Assembly (NCBI GenBank): GCA_018401375.1
Contig: JAGYKR010000002.1
Location: forward strand, 1-64,000
Source: Ilumatobacteraceae bacterium
GTDB lineage: Bacteria; Actinomycetota; Acidimicrobiia; Acidimicrobiales; Ilumatobacteraceae
Direction: 5' to 3'
DNA length: 64,000 bases
A program made the translations under genes and the position numbers. Within the stretch, counting starts at the first letter, position 1. Each line of letters opens with the position of its first letter. This document shows, one piece after another, positions 41,583-49,879 of this stretch. The notes under the pieces are model-generated. The model worked only from the letters and a program-made list of their open reading frames with translations, had not been told where the DNA came from and searched no databases.

Positions 41583-41962
41583 CCCTCGATCAACGCCTGG
41601 TAGGCCGCCGCATCCATCAACGCTTCAAGAATATCCATGGACTCCACCCGGATTTCACAAATCCAGCCTGAGCCGTAAGGGTCGGAGTTCAGCAACTCTG
41701 GGCTTTCCTCAAGGGCGGTATTCACCCCGATCACCTCGCCAGCGACCGGAGCGTAGATCTCCGAGACGGACTTGGTGCTCTCTACCTCACCGAGGGCTGA
41801 ACCTTGCCCGCATTGGTCTCCAACTTGCGGAGGCTGGACGAAAACGACATCACCGAGGGCATCTTGGGCGTAATCGGTGATCCCCACTTGGACGGAAGTA
41901 TCCGAAGTCTTACGGACCCATTCGTGATCCGAGGTGTAGCGCAGGTCACCAGGAAGATTCAT
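41579..41962 (-). CDS. gcvH: Glycine cleavage system H protein
   Basis: 127 aa lipoyl carrier. The lipoylated Lys is in GEVESTKSVSEIYAP, preceded by the conserved GDVVFVQPPQVGD. It shuttles the aminomethyl group between GcvP and GcvT. A TACGGT box lies 7 nt before the ATG. It heads the minus-strand run gcvH, FHA gene and FtsR-like gene. Confidence 0.96.
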   Translation of the reverse strand: MNLPGDLRYTSDHEWVRKTSDTSVQVGITDYAQDALGDVVFVQPPQVGDQCGQGSALGEVESTKSVSEIYAPVAGEVIGVNTALEESPELLNSDPYGSGWICEIRVESMDILEALMDAAAYQALIEG

Positions 41963-41969
41963 TGCCCCA

Positions 41970-41975
41970 ACCGTA
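41970..41975 (-). promoter_or_regulatory. TACGGT -10 of gcvH
   Basis: On the minus strand TACGGT ends 7 nt before the ATG at 41962, with no ribosome site between. Confidence 0.5.
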
Positions 41976-42007
41976 CCGTTTCTGAGGCCCTCGGACCACA
42001 GTCTTGT

Positions 42008-42670
42008 TCAACGGGCTGATCGAACCCCGGCCACGATTTTGGGAAAGTAGGCCAGTCCAGTTGCGTAACTGAGAACCACGCCCGGCACCCCGAGCAGCCA
42101 GGCCAGATACCCGAAGCCGTCCGCCCCGAGAATCGCACTTTCCGATAGGACAAATCCGGGGACAGCAAACATCAAAAGGAATGTGGCAGTTTTACCCCAA
42201 AAGGTCACATCGAATCTCTGCATTCCAAGAAACAATGTTGCGTAGGCCACGGTGCCACCAACAGCAAACTCGCGCACCAAAACAGCAACGGCAAACCACA
42301 GCGGGATTGAACCGTCCGCCACGATCGCGAGGAGTCCGACGATGAACAAGATCCGATCCACAGTCGGATCAAACTTGGCGCCAAACTCGCTGCGTTGATT
42401 GAGCCTTCGCGCCAAGTATCCATCAACCCAGTCGGTCGCCCCTAGGCCACCGAGCAAGAATGCAGCTCCAATCCGATTTTCTTGAGCGAGGAGCAGCCAC
42501 ACGAAGACCGGGAGGCAGGCCAACCTCATCAGGGTGATCAGATTGGGAAGCGTGAGCACACCGGCGCCCAGATCAGAATCTGAGATCAGACGCTCCGGGA
42601 CGGCTCGATCTCCATGCTCGGAATCGGCTTTGCTACCCGATGTTGCGGCGGTCGGTTCGTCCACACTCAC
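42008..42670 (-). CDS. CDP-alcohol phosphatidyltransferase (PgsA-like)
   Basis: 220 aa integral membrane enzyme of phospholipid synthesis. The family motif D-G-x2-A-R-x8-G-x3-D-x3-D is complete in TDWVDGYLARRLNQRSEFG, then AKFDPTVDR. Four to five hydrophobic segments follow. The best guess is phosphatidylglycerophosphate synthase, but other CDP-diacylglycerol alcohol transferases cannot be excluded. The GTG at 42670 is chosen because TACGCT ends 7 nt before it. Confidence 0.85.
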   Translation of the reverse strand: MSVDEPTAATSGSKADSEHGDRAVPERLISDSDLGAGVLTLPNLITLMRLACLPVFVWLLLAQENRIGAAFLLGGLGATDWVDGYLARRLNQRSEFGAKFDPTVDRILFIVGLLAIVADGSIPLWFAVAVLVREFAVGGTVAYATLFLGMQRFDVTFWGKTATFLLMFAVPGFVLSESAILGADGFGYLAWLLGVPGVVLSYATGLAYFPKIVAGVRSAR

Positions 42671-42677
42671 AGTGCCC

Positions 42678-42683
42678 AGCGTA
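42678..42683 (-). promoter_or_regulatory. TACGCT -10 of the phosphatidyltransferase gene
   Basis: The minus-strand box ends 7 nt before GTG 42670. It shares two bases with the plus-strand -10 of the neighbouring SDR gene. Confidence 0.5.
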
Positions 42684-42687
42684 TGGT
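42682..42687 (+). promoter_or_regulatory. TATGGT -10 of the SDR gene
   Basis: TATGGT ends 6 nt before the ATG at 42694, overlapping the divergent minus-strand -10 at 42678-42683. Confidence 0.5.
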
Positions 42688-42693
42688 GCCGGA

Positions 42694-43506
42694 ATGACTC
42701 ACGGTTCATTACAAGGTCAGGTGGCCCTTATCACCGGGGGCGGTTCTGGATTAGGAGCAGCCTTCGCTCGGCGATTGGCTGCTGATGGGGCACAGGTAAT
42801 GGTCACCGATCTGCGTGGTGAGACCGCTGCTGACGTGGCATCGCAGATCGACGGCCACTCCCTAGAGGTAGATGTCACTGATTCAGCCGCAGTGGATGCT
42901 GCAGTCGCTGCGACCATCGCTCGGTGTGGCGGACTCGACATCATGATTAACAACGCCGGGATCGCACCTCCGTTCAATCAGGAGAGATTCCAGCGCACCG
43001 TGACCAACGAGATCCTGCGCATGTCAGGCGACTTATCCTCAATGGAACCCCTCGAGGTGCTGAGCACCATGAGCAACGAGGACTGGGACCAGATGATCAG
43101 GGTTCATCTGTACGGGGTGTTTTACGGGTGCCGGGCGGCGCTGCGCCATTTCCAGCCGCGCCGAAGCGGTGTGATCGTCAACATCTCTTCGGTGCTCGGC
43201 CTGCGACCCTCCTCGGCCGCCCCGCATTATTCGGTGGCCAAGGCCGGGATTATCGCCCTCACCAAATCGGTGGCAGAGGAGGTAGCGCCGTTCGGGATCA
43301 GAGTCAACGCGGTCTGCCCGGGCTGGGTGGACACTCCCCTGCTCAGCGATTTTGATGAGCAGGCTCGACAAATCATTCGCAACCGAGTCCCGATGGGCCG
43401 TTTGGCCACGGCTGAAGAACTCGCCGAGTTAGTTAGGTTCCTGTCCGGTCCCGAAAGCAGTTACTGCACAGGTGAGGTGCACTCAGCGGGCGGCGGCTAC
43501 GCATGA
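42694..43506 (+). CDS. Short-chain dehydrogenase/reductase
   Basis: 270 aa classical SDR. The nucleotide site is TGGGSGLG at residues 14-21, then NNAG, the catalytic Ser in NISSVLG, and Tyr179-x3-Lys183. An insert of about 25 residues (FQRTVTNEILRMSG and onward) after NNAG is longer than usual. The substrate is unknown. The frame extends upstream, but the ATG at 42694 lies 6 nt after a TATGGT box. The next gene overlaps its stop. Confidence 0.88.
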   Translation: MTHGSLQGQVALITGGGSGLGAAFARRLAADGAQVMVTDLRGETAADVASQIDGHSLEVDVTDSAAVDAAVAATIARCGGLDIMINNAGIAPPFNQERFQRTVTNEILRMSGDLSSMEPLEVLSTMSNEDWDQMIRVHLYGVFYGCRAALRHFQPRRSGVIVNISSVLGLRPSSAAPHYSVAKAGIIALTKSVAEEVAPFGIRVNAVCPGWVDTPLLSDFDEQARQIIRNRVPMGRLATAEELAELVRFLSGPESSYCTGEVHSAGGGYA

Positions 43507-43922
43507 CCACAATCTTCACCCGCATCATTGAGGGCGAGATACCCGGGACGTTTATCTGGCGCGATGAGCAGTGCGTGGCATTCATGTCCATCAACCCGAT
43601 GAGCTTCGGACATGCCCTCGTGGTCCCCATCACCGAGGTGGACCACTGGGTAGACGGAGATCCCGAATTGATCGCCCATCTGTTTGAGGTGTCCAGAGTG
43701 ATCTCGGTGGCTCAAAGGAACGCGTTCACTTGCGCTCGGGTTGGTGTGATCATCGCTGGTTACGAGGTACCCCACACCCACATCCATCTGGTCCCTACCA
43801 ACGAAATCTCTGAGTTGTCGTTCGCCAATGCTGCTACTCACGTGGAGCGAAGCGAACTCGATTCAGCTGCCGAACTCATCCGAGAAGAGCTGCGGCGTTT
43901 GGGTCGCACCGAAGTCGTGTGA
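43503..43922 (+). CDS. HIT-family nucleotide hydrolase/transferase
   Basis: 139 aa. The histidine triad H-T-H-I-H-L-V occurs in VPHTHIHLVPTNE with FGHALVVP earlier. HIT proteins hydrolyse nucleoside phosphoramidates or related nucleotides. It is coupled to the SDR (ATGA overlap). Its 3' end overlaps the convergent SRAP gene by about 60 nt. Confidence 0.9.
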   Translation: MTTIFTRIIEGEIPGTFIWRDEQCVAFMSINPMSFGHALVVPITEVDHWVDGDPELIAHLFEVSRVISVAQRNAFTCARVGVIIAGYEVPHTHIHLVPTNEISELSFANAATHVERSELDSAAELIREELRRLGRTEVV

Positions 43923-44675
43923 ACCTGAAGGCCCGGGGAAAGTGCTGGGATCCGGCACCCGAGACAGCAGTCGGGGCCCTTCAGCTCGTACCGAGTTCAC
44001 ATCGGTGCTGACCCGGTGATGGGTTAGTTGGCCGTCACGGATCGGGCCGACGAGTGAACCAATGATCCCGAGGTCGTTGAGCGTGGAATCCATCCACTGC
44101 TCCCAATCCTCCGGCTCGAGCAGTACCGGCATACGGTCGTGAATTTGCGCCATGTCGCCATTGGCCGCTGTGGTCAGAATCGCAACAGTGGCCGGAACCC
44201 CATCACGCGCAGGGTTCCAGATCCCACCAACCGCCAGCATGGGACGGGTCCGTGGGGTGATCAGGTGGGGCTGTCTCTGCCGTCGCCCGGAGGTGGTGCG
44301 TGTTCCGTCGTTGTCACCATCGGTCCATTCGTAAAAACCTGTCATCGCAACGATGCAACGACGCTGTACGTAGGCCTCTCGAAATGATGGTTTGTCCGCT
44401 GCAGTCTCCGCACGCGCATTAATTAACGAGCGTGCAGTTTTCGGTGGTATGCCCCGCACTTCAGGACGCTGCCATCTCGGCACCAAACCCCAGCGCATAA
44501 CAACAATCTCGGGGTGCGCTTGATCTGTGGATCGAGCCACCACTCGCACCATCTGAGTGGGGGCGAGGTTATAACGCGGTTGCCAACCAGCGAGCTCATC
44601 GCTGAGGACCGGGTCGGCTCCGAAATATTCTGCGATTGATCCGGAGGATTCCCGGGAAACGAAGCGGCCACACAT
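43863..44675 (-). CDS. SRAP-domain (HMCES/YedK) DNA-protein crosslinking protein
   Basis: 270 aa. The start is MCGRFVSRES, so after Met removal the catalytic Cys2 is N-terminal, as needed for crosslinking to abasic sites. Also present are RYNLAPTQ, the INARAET stretch with the Glu, CIVAMTGFYEW, and the HDRMPVLL His. The longer frame to 44702 is rejected because it would bury the Cys. The C-terminal 25 residues overlap the HIT gene. Confidence 0.94.
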   Translation of the reverse strand: MCGRFVSRESSGSIAEYFGADPVLSDELAGWQPRYNLAPTQMVRVVARSTDQAHPEIVVMRWGLVPRWQRPEVRGIPPKTARSLINARAETAADKPSFREAYVQRRCIVAMTGFYEWTDGDNDGTRTTSGRRQRQPHLITPRTRPMLAVGGIWNPARDGVPATVAILTTAANGDMAQIHDRMPVLLEPEDWEQWMDSTLNDLGIIGSLVGPIRDGQLTHHRVSTDVNSVRAEGPRLLSRVPDPSTFPGPSGSHDFGATQTPQLFSDEFGS

Positions 44676-44680
44676 CAGCT

Positions 44681-45268
44681 TCAGGCCAGCGGAGGAGGCC
44701 ACTCCTGGGCAGTATCGGCCGTCATTGCATCGTCCACGCTGGCTTCGCCCAGAGCAATCTCTAGTCGACGGATGGCGTACATATCCATATTCGCATAGAC
44801 CAAATGCGCACCCTCAAAGCGCCGGGTCTCCTCCACCAACTGATCGGTATTTACTTCGTTAGCGAGTACCACAACCGTGTATGAATCAGGTTCTACGGCA
44901 TCGCGAAACCACTGCACCCACTCATCAGGTACCCCGACATCAACGACTTTGGCAGCGATCACACCTGCGCCGGCGCCCATCCCGAGACCGGCTATCCATC
45001 CCACCGGGCCGCCGATGATCAAGCCGAGCAGGCCGGTCCACACCGCTCCCGACAAGGCAGCACGGCCGGGCTGTAAGTCAACGGTCTCTTTGACCCGTGT
45101 CCGGCCATCGGCACCCTTGGTCACCATGACGGCGTCCACCAAGCGCAGGCTGTTTTGGGAATGAAGTCGTGAAATCGCAGAGAGGAACTCTTGTGCCCGA
45201 AACTGATCATCAAAGGAGATCCCAATGATCGTGTCCGCCTGCACCGAAGGTATGTCAGTTCCTGCCAC
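44681..45268 (-). CDS. DUF1269-like membrane-associated protein
   Basis: About 195 aa. A Gly-rich hydrophobic hairpin (about residues 75-115, LLGLIIGGPVGWIAGLGMGA and onward) is embedded between two soluble halves, with DSYTVVVLANEVNTDQLVEE and an acidic tail after it. This matches DUF1269 proteins of unknown function. The GTG at 45268 is preferred over the far upstream start. The stop is 5 nt from the SRAP start, so both are probably co-transcribed. Confidence 0.7.
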   Translation of the reverse strand: MAGTDIPSVQADTIIGISFDDQFRAQEFLSAISRLHSQNSLRLVDAVMVTKGADGRTRVKETVDLQPGRAALSGAVWTGLLGLIIGGPVGWIAGLGMGAGAGVIAAKVVDVGVPDEWVQWFRDAVEPDSYTVVVLANEVNTDQLVEETRRFEGAHLVYANMDMYAIRRLEIALGEASVDDAMTADTAQEWPPPLA

Positions 45269-45535
45269 AGCCCAAGTGTGCCATCTCTGCGTAGCAATCC
45301 ATGTCCGTAATGAACACCACATCTGACTCTCGTTTGTTCAGCGAAATTCATAGACCATGGTGGGATGCGTCTTGCGACAGTCGGCCCGTCTCCGTCTCCT
45401 CATCGACGAGCACAGCCTCACCGATCCCTCACTGAATATTGCTGCTGCTGCCCTTTTGTGCGATTTCTGGGAACACCGTGCACGCACGGATTGCTACCAG
45501 CCCAAGGTGTCGACCGATCCGGGGTCCACACTTAC
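45269..45535. other. Gene-free stretch between DUF1269-like gene and tRNA terminator
   Basis: About 270 nt without a supported gene. Short open frames exist on both strands but have no homology or start signals. A weak CACACT hexamer on the minus strand 6 nt before 45268 could drive the DUF1269-like gene. Confidence 0.4.
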
Positions 45536-45581
45536 GAAAAACAAAAAAGGGCACTTCCCAGAATCCCAGGAAATGCCCTTT
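45536..45581 (-). terminator. Intrinsic terminator after tRNA-Pro
   Basis: On the minus strand AAAGGGCATTTCC pairs with GGAAGTGCCCTTT (one mismatch) around a loop of about 10 nt. TTTTTTG then TTTTT follows. It lies about 30 nt after the tRNA 3' end and is the strongest intrinsic terminator in the window. Confidence 0.85.
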
Positions 45582-45610
45582 GAGTAACAACGAAACCGCT
45601 GTGATCTCCG

Positions 45611-45685
45611 TCGGGCTGGGGAGATTCGAACTCCCGACCTCTTGACCCCCAGTCAAGCGCGCTAACCAAGCTGCGCCACAGCCCG
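45611..45685 (-). tRNA. tRNA-Pro (anticodon GGG)
   Basis: 75 nt cloverleaf on the minus strand. The acceptor stem is CGGGCTG/CAGCCCG with discriminator A. The anticodon stem-loop CTTGA-CTGGGGG-TCAAG gives anticodon GGG, and the T arm is GGGAG-TTCGAAT-CTCCC. CCA is not encoded. The T loop carries the TTCGAAT sequence with U54 and A58, the sites modified by the TtuA- and TrmI-type enzymes. Confidence 0.96.
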
Positions 45686-45757
45686 CTCTGCAGAAGGGCG
45701 AACCCCTCGTTGTCGTGGTGAGCCTAGCGATCCATCAGCGGCTTCACGCCGCCAGAT

Positions 45758-45967
45758 TCAGATGAACAGCTCGATGACCCGCCAGCCGAGGTATGCCACC
45801 AACGCCACGACCAACAACTTGAAGTGCCAGGGAGCTTTTTCTTCCTCTGCGAGGTCCGCGAGTCGTCGAGCCTCCACCTCAATCTCACCGTTACAGCTCG
45901 GACATTGCCCTTGGGCGGTCATCGCTGTTGGCGCCAGATATTTTGCGCACTCCTCACACCAAGGCAT
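45758..45967 (-). CDS. Small zinc-ribbon membrane-anchored protein
   Basis: 69 aa. Two Cys pairs (CEEC at residues 4-7 and CPSC at about 22-25) form a zinc ribbon. A charged helix follows, then a C-terminal transmembrane segment (about residues 48-67). It begins 9 nt after the der stop, so it is probably in the der operon. No function known. Confidence 0.7.
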   Translation of the reverse strand: MPWCEECAKYLAPTAMTAQGQCPSCNGEIEVEARRLADLAEEEKAPWHFKLLVVALVAYLGWRVIELFI

Positions 45968-45976
45968 CGCCAGACC

Positions 45977-47362
45977 TCAACTACTTCGTTTACGGACCCG
46001 CAACTTGAGCGGGGTGGAACCAAACCCGAAAGCTTCACGCAGGGACCGTTCGAGATAGCGAAGATAATCAGCGCGCAACTCGCGGTTGACGAACAAGGTG
46101 AAGGTGGGCGGATCGGTGGCACCTTGAACCGCGTACAGCACTTTGGCCCCACCTCCCGCAGGTTGACGTTGCTGTGCGGCAGCGAGCACTGTGTTGACAT
46201 CACGGGTCGGTACACGCCGGTGATACTGCTCAATGGCACCTTGGAGGACCGGCAGCAATCGGTGCACACCTTTCCCGGTCAGAGCAGAAATCTTTAGCAA
46301 GGGCACATCGCCGAGGAAAGCCAGTTTGTGCCGCACCTCTGCTTCGGTCTCGCGGCGACGATCGGCGTCATCGATCAACTCCCACTTGTTCAAGAGAACG
46401 AGGATTGGACAGCCCGCCGCGTCCACCCGCTCTGCGAGTCGCTGATCCTGGCCGGTGACCCCTTCGATCGCATCGATGATGAACAACGCAATATCGGCAT
46501 CATCGATAGCCCGCAATGCTCGAACTAAGGAGTAGTACTCAGCGGCATCGTCGATCTTTGCTCGACGTCGCATCCCGGCCGTGTCCACGTACACGATGGG
46601 GCCATCCTCGGTCTCCACCATGGTGTCGATGGCATCACGGGTGGTACCGGCCATGTCATGGACTACCGAGCGATCCGCACCAACGAGACGGTTGAACAAG
46701 GTGCTCTTGCCAACATTGGGCCGGCCGACAATCGCCACCCTTGGCGGCCGTCCGGCGTCCACTTGTTCCACGGTGGATTCATCCACCTCCCATGGTGACT
46801 TGGGCTCCGCATATTCCTCCCAGACCACTTTGGATCCGAGACGCTCGAGCACCACATCCAACAAATCCCCGGCCCGACGGCCATGGAGAGCGCTGACCGG
46901 CACCGGTTCGCCGAGCCCGAGGGCGAGAAACTGCCAAAGTTCCTCCTCACGACGACCGTTATCGGCCTTATTTACCACCACCAAAGTCTGATGGTCTCCA
47001 CGTTTCAGCCAGTCGGCCACCTCCTCGTCCTCTTCGAGCACCCCGACTGTCGCATCCACCACAAACAGCACGAGATCCGCCTGGTGAACCGCTGCCTCTA
47101 CTTGTCGGCTGACCTTGACATCGAGGTCCGATCCGCCCGGCATCCAGCCACCGGTATCGACGATATTGAAGTGTCCCCCTAGCCATTCAGCAGGCAGTTC
47201 CTTACGATCCCGGGTTACCCCAGGTCGGTTCTCAACGATCGCACTTTGCTCCCCCACCACACGGTTAAACAGTGTGCTTTTACCCACATTGGGACGGCCA
47301 ACGATTACCACATTGGCTAAATGGGCCGATGGATCTTCAGTATCAAGTTCTCGGTCCGACAT
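45977..47362 (-). CDS. der: Ribosome-assembly GTPase Der (EngA)
   Basis: 461 aa with two tandem GTPase domains and a KH-like C-terminus. Both P-loops read GRPNVGKSTLFNR, each with DTGG or DTAG (G3) and NKAD or NKWE (G4). It acts in 50S subunit maturation. The ATG overlaps the stop of the DUF512 radical-SAM gene, a pairing also seen in other bacteria. Confidence 0.95.
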   Translation of the reverse strand: MSDRELDTEDPSAHLANVVIVGRPNVGKSTLFNRVVGEQSAIVENRPGVTRDRKELPAEWLGGHFNIVDTGGWMPGGSDLDVKVSRQVEAAVHQADLVLFVVDATVGVLEEDEEVADWLKRGDHQTLVVVNKADNGRREEELWQFLALGLGEPVPVSALHGRRAGDLLDVVLERLGSKVVWEEYAEPKSPWEVDESTVEQVDAGRPPRVAIVGRPNVGKSTLFNRLVGADRSVVHDMAGTTRDAIDTMVETEDGPIVYVDTAGMRRRAKIDDAAEYYSLVRALRAIDDADIALFIIDAIEGVTGQDQRLAERVDAAGCPILVLLNKWELIDDADRRRETEAEVRHKLAFLGDVPLLKISALTGKGVHRLLPVLQGAIEQYHRRVPTRDVNTVLAAAQQRQPAGGGAKVLYAVQGATDPPTFTLFVNRELRADYLRYLERSLREAFGFGSTPLKLRVRKRSS

Positions 47363-48774
47363 CAGCGAGCCTCCAGTGCCTTTCTTAGAGCGATGCCGTC
47401 GGTGGGGATGATCTCCACCGTGCGTGGCAGATCGCTCACGGTTTTTCCGTCCAGAAACCGGCCGTCCTCAGACAGGCAGACATCAGGAAGCAGATAGCGA
47501 TCGTTCTCGGGTTCGGCGCCGAGAACGGTAATCAGATCAGTGCCGGTCATGAGACCGGTCACAGCGGTGTTACCACCAAAGAAATCATTGCGAACCGGGA
47601 TCACTCGAATGTCGGTGCGGCCAAGGCTGTCCACTAAGGGTGCGAGCACTCGAGCCCCCATTTCTCCGGTCAAGATTCCGATCGCTGCTGTGCTGCGAGA
47701 CCGCAACTGCACTGGCTGAGCAGTCGAGGCCGCACTGAGACTCGGACGAAGCCCGGTGTATGCGGCTGGATTGGAAGGAAGATCCACGGCGGAGAAGAAC
47801 CCTGCCCGTGGACCGGTGGGCTCAATGGCCTGCCCATGGAACTCCATTTCAAAGGTGCGCGCCATGCCGATGCCGTCCTCGTGCATTACGAACCCCTCGT
47901 AGGCGTCGGCTGCCGGGAAATCCCGCTGTGCCATGAGGTAGTACTCATCGGCAGCGAACACCATCCGGCGGCCGAGTACCGAGGCGTAGATCGGTTGCCA
48001 TAGTTCCACCAGATCCACCACTGCGGCAGCCTCCTCCGGCGAATGCAAGCGCATGCTGGCCTCGGGGTTGAACTTGGAGATTCCGAGGGGCACCACCGCA
48101 ACCGAGGATAACTCCGGGTACCCATCGAGGATCCCGGCCAAGGTGTCGGCAAGCACCGCACCGTCGTTCACCCCGGGGCACACCACGATCTGACCGCGTA
48201 CCTCAATATCGTTGTCGAGTAGGGCACGTAACCAGCGCAAACTCATCCCCCCGCGCTCGTTACGCAACATCGCGGAACGGACCTCGGGGTCAGTGGAATG
48301 GATACTCACGTTGAGCGGGGACAAACGCTCGGTGATCACACGTTCAAGATCAGCCTCAGTGAAACGGGTGAGCGTCGTGAAGTTCCCGTAGAGAAAACTC
48401 AATCGGTAGTCATCGTCTTTGAGGTAGAGACTCCGGCGCATCCCCTTGGGAAGTTGGTAGATGAAGCAGAACTCGCAATGGTTATCGCAGGTTCTGACCC
48501 TGTCAAAGACCGCGCTCTGCACCTCTACCCCGAGCGGCATCCCCTCGGGTTTAAGAATCTCGAACTCCCTTTCCACCCCGCTGCGCAGCACCTCAACGTC
48601 CACCTCGCCAGCGTCGGTGGCTAACTGCCATTCGATAATGTCGCGTGGGGCTCGACCGTTCACCCTGATGATCTCGTCGCCCGGAAGGATCCCCGCCCCT
48701 TCCGCAGCAGAACCGCGCGCCACCGACACCACGAGGGCGCCGAGACGCGCTGCGGAAGAAGTGGTAACAGCCAT
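47362..48774 (-). CDS. DUF512 radical-SAM-like protein with PDZ-like N-terminus
   Basis: 470 aa. The N-terminal 70 residues form a PDZ-like segment (GSAAEGAGILPGDEIIRVNG). The radical-SAM type cluster motif is CDNHCEFCF, followed by IYQLPKGMRRSLYLKDDDYRLSFLYGN. The C-terminal DUF512 region includes GILTGEMGARVLAPL and NDFFGGNTAVTGLMTG. The reaction is unknown. GAGGAG lies 4 nt before the ATG. Confidence 0.9.
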   Translation of the reverse strand: MAVTTSSAARLGALVVSVARGSAAEGAGILPGDEIIRVNGRAPRDIIEWQLATDAGEVDVEVLRSGVEREFEILKPEGMPLGVEVQSAVFDRVRTCDNHCEFCFIYQLPKGMRRSLYLKDDDYRLSFLYGNFTTLTRFTEADLERVITERLSPLNVSIHSTDPEVRSAMLRNERGGMSLRWLRALLDNDIEVRGQIVVCPGVNDGAVLADTLAGILDGYPELSSVAVVPLGISKFNPEASMRLHSPEEAAAVVDLVELWQPIYASVLGRRMVFAADEYYLMAQRDFPAADAYEGFVMHEDGIGMARTFEMEFHGQAIEPTGPRAGFFSAVDLPSNPAAYTGLRPSLSAASTAQPVQLRSRSTAAIGILTGEMGARVLAPLVDSLGRTDIRVIPVRNDFFGGNTAVTGLMTGTDLITVLGAEPENDRYLLPDVCLSEDGRFLDGKTVSDLPRTVEIIPTDGIALRKALEAR

Positions 48775-48808
48775 CAGACTCCTCAGGCTACCGGTGGGGA
48801 CTGTCCGG

Positions 48809-48814
48809 TATCGT
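48809..48814 (+). promoter_or_regulatory. TATCGT -10 of ispH
   Basis: TATCGT ends 10 nt before the ATG at 48825, so the transcript would have a leader of only a few nt. Confidence 0.4.
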
Positions 48815-48824
48815 TGAACCCATC

Positions 48825-49859
48825 ATGGCCGTGGAACGAGTCCTGCTAGCGGAGCCCCGTGGATTCTGCGCCGGGGTTGAGATGGCTATCAAAGCACTCG
48901 CCTGGTTGGTGAGGAGTTGTGATGGACCGGTGTACTGCTACCACGAGATCGTTCACAACCGTCTCGTGGTGGAGAACTTCGAACGCCTCGGCGTGGTGTT
49001 CGTGGACGAACTGTCCGAAATTCCGCCGGGCAGCCCGATCATGTTGTCGGCACACGGCTCTCCGCCCGAGGTCCTCGCTGCAGCCCGCGAGCTCGGTAGC
49101 TACGTGGTGGATTCGGTCTGCCCGCTCGTCACCAAGGTCCACCATGAGGTCAAGGTGCGAGCGGGTAAGGGATACCGGATCATTTACGTTGGCCACGAAG
49201 GACACGAAGAGGCGGTGGGCACGATGGCAGTGGCCCCTGACTCGATCAGCCGGGTGGAGTCGGTTGATGAGGTGGACGCCCTGATGCAGTTCTCCGAACC
49301 TGTTGCGCTGCTCGCACAGACCACCCTGTCCCATCGGGATTGGGAGGGAGTTGCAGTCCGGGTGAAAGAGCGGTTCCCTGAGGTTTGGACTCCGGGGCGC
49401 AGCGACCTGTGCTTTGCGACAACAAACCGTCAAGCAGCGCTGATGGCGATGGCCCCACGCTGCGACGCGATTGTTGTCATCGGATCGGCGAACTCTTCCA
49501 ACACCAGAGCGCTCGAGAAATTGGCCATTGATGCTGGCTGCCCACAGGTGTTCCGGGTCAACACGGTCACCGAACTCCCGAGCACACTCTCCGGAGTGGT
49601 CGGTGTGACCGCAGGCGCATCGGCTCCTGAGCACCTCGTGGCCGAGGTTGTGGAGTTCTTATGCCCCACCGCCGGGGTGGAACTGGTCCACGTCACCGAG
49701 GAAGACGAATACTTCCCTCCGCCACGCAACCTGCGCGAATGGCAGGCCACCTTAGAACTGGCATGCACAGTCTTGCTCGGAGGCAATCCCTCGGCGGTCC
49801 CTCACGTAGAAGACCGCCAGATCTCCGCCAGTGAGATCTTGAATCTCATGGCTCTGTAG
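48825..49859 (+). CDS. ispH: 4-hydroxy-3-methylbut-2-enyl diphosphate reductase
   Basis: 344 aa last enzyme of the MEP isoprenoid pathway. The three 4Fe-4S Cys are in PRGFCAGVEMAI (Cys15), VDSVCPLVTKVH and DLCFATTNRQ. Substrate-binding motifs EIVHNR, SAHGSPPEV and GSANSSNT are intact. It is divergent from the DUF512/der operon. Confidence 0.96.
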   Translation: MAVERVLLAEPRGFCAGVEMAIKALAWLVRSCDGPVYCYHEIVHNRLVVENFERLGVVFVDELSEIPPGSPIMLSAHGSPPEVLAAARELGSYVVDSVCPLVTKVHHEVKVRAGKGYRIIYVGHEGHEEAVGTMAVAPDSISRVESVDEVDALMQFSEPVALLAQTTLSHRDWEGVAVRVKERFPEVWTPGRSDLCFATTNRQAALMAMAPRCDAIVVIGSANSSNTRALEKLAIDAGCPQVFRVNTVTELPSTLSGVVGVTAGASAPEHLVAEVVEFLCPTAGVELVHVTEEDEYFPPPRNLREWQATLELACTVLLGGNPSAVPHVEDRQISASEILNLMAL

Positions 49860-49879
49860 AGATTTACGGTCCTCAGAAA

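Noticed and set aside
45357-45656. Short overlapping frames on both strands near the tRNA
   Set aside because: They run through the tRNA terminator hairpin and into tRNA-Pro and have no start signals.
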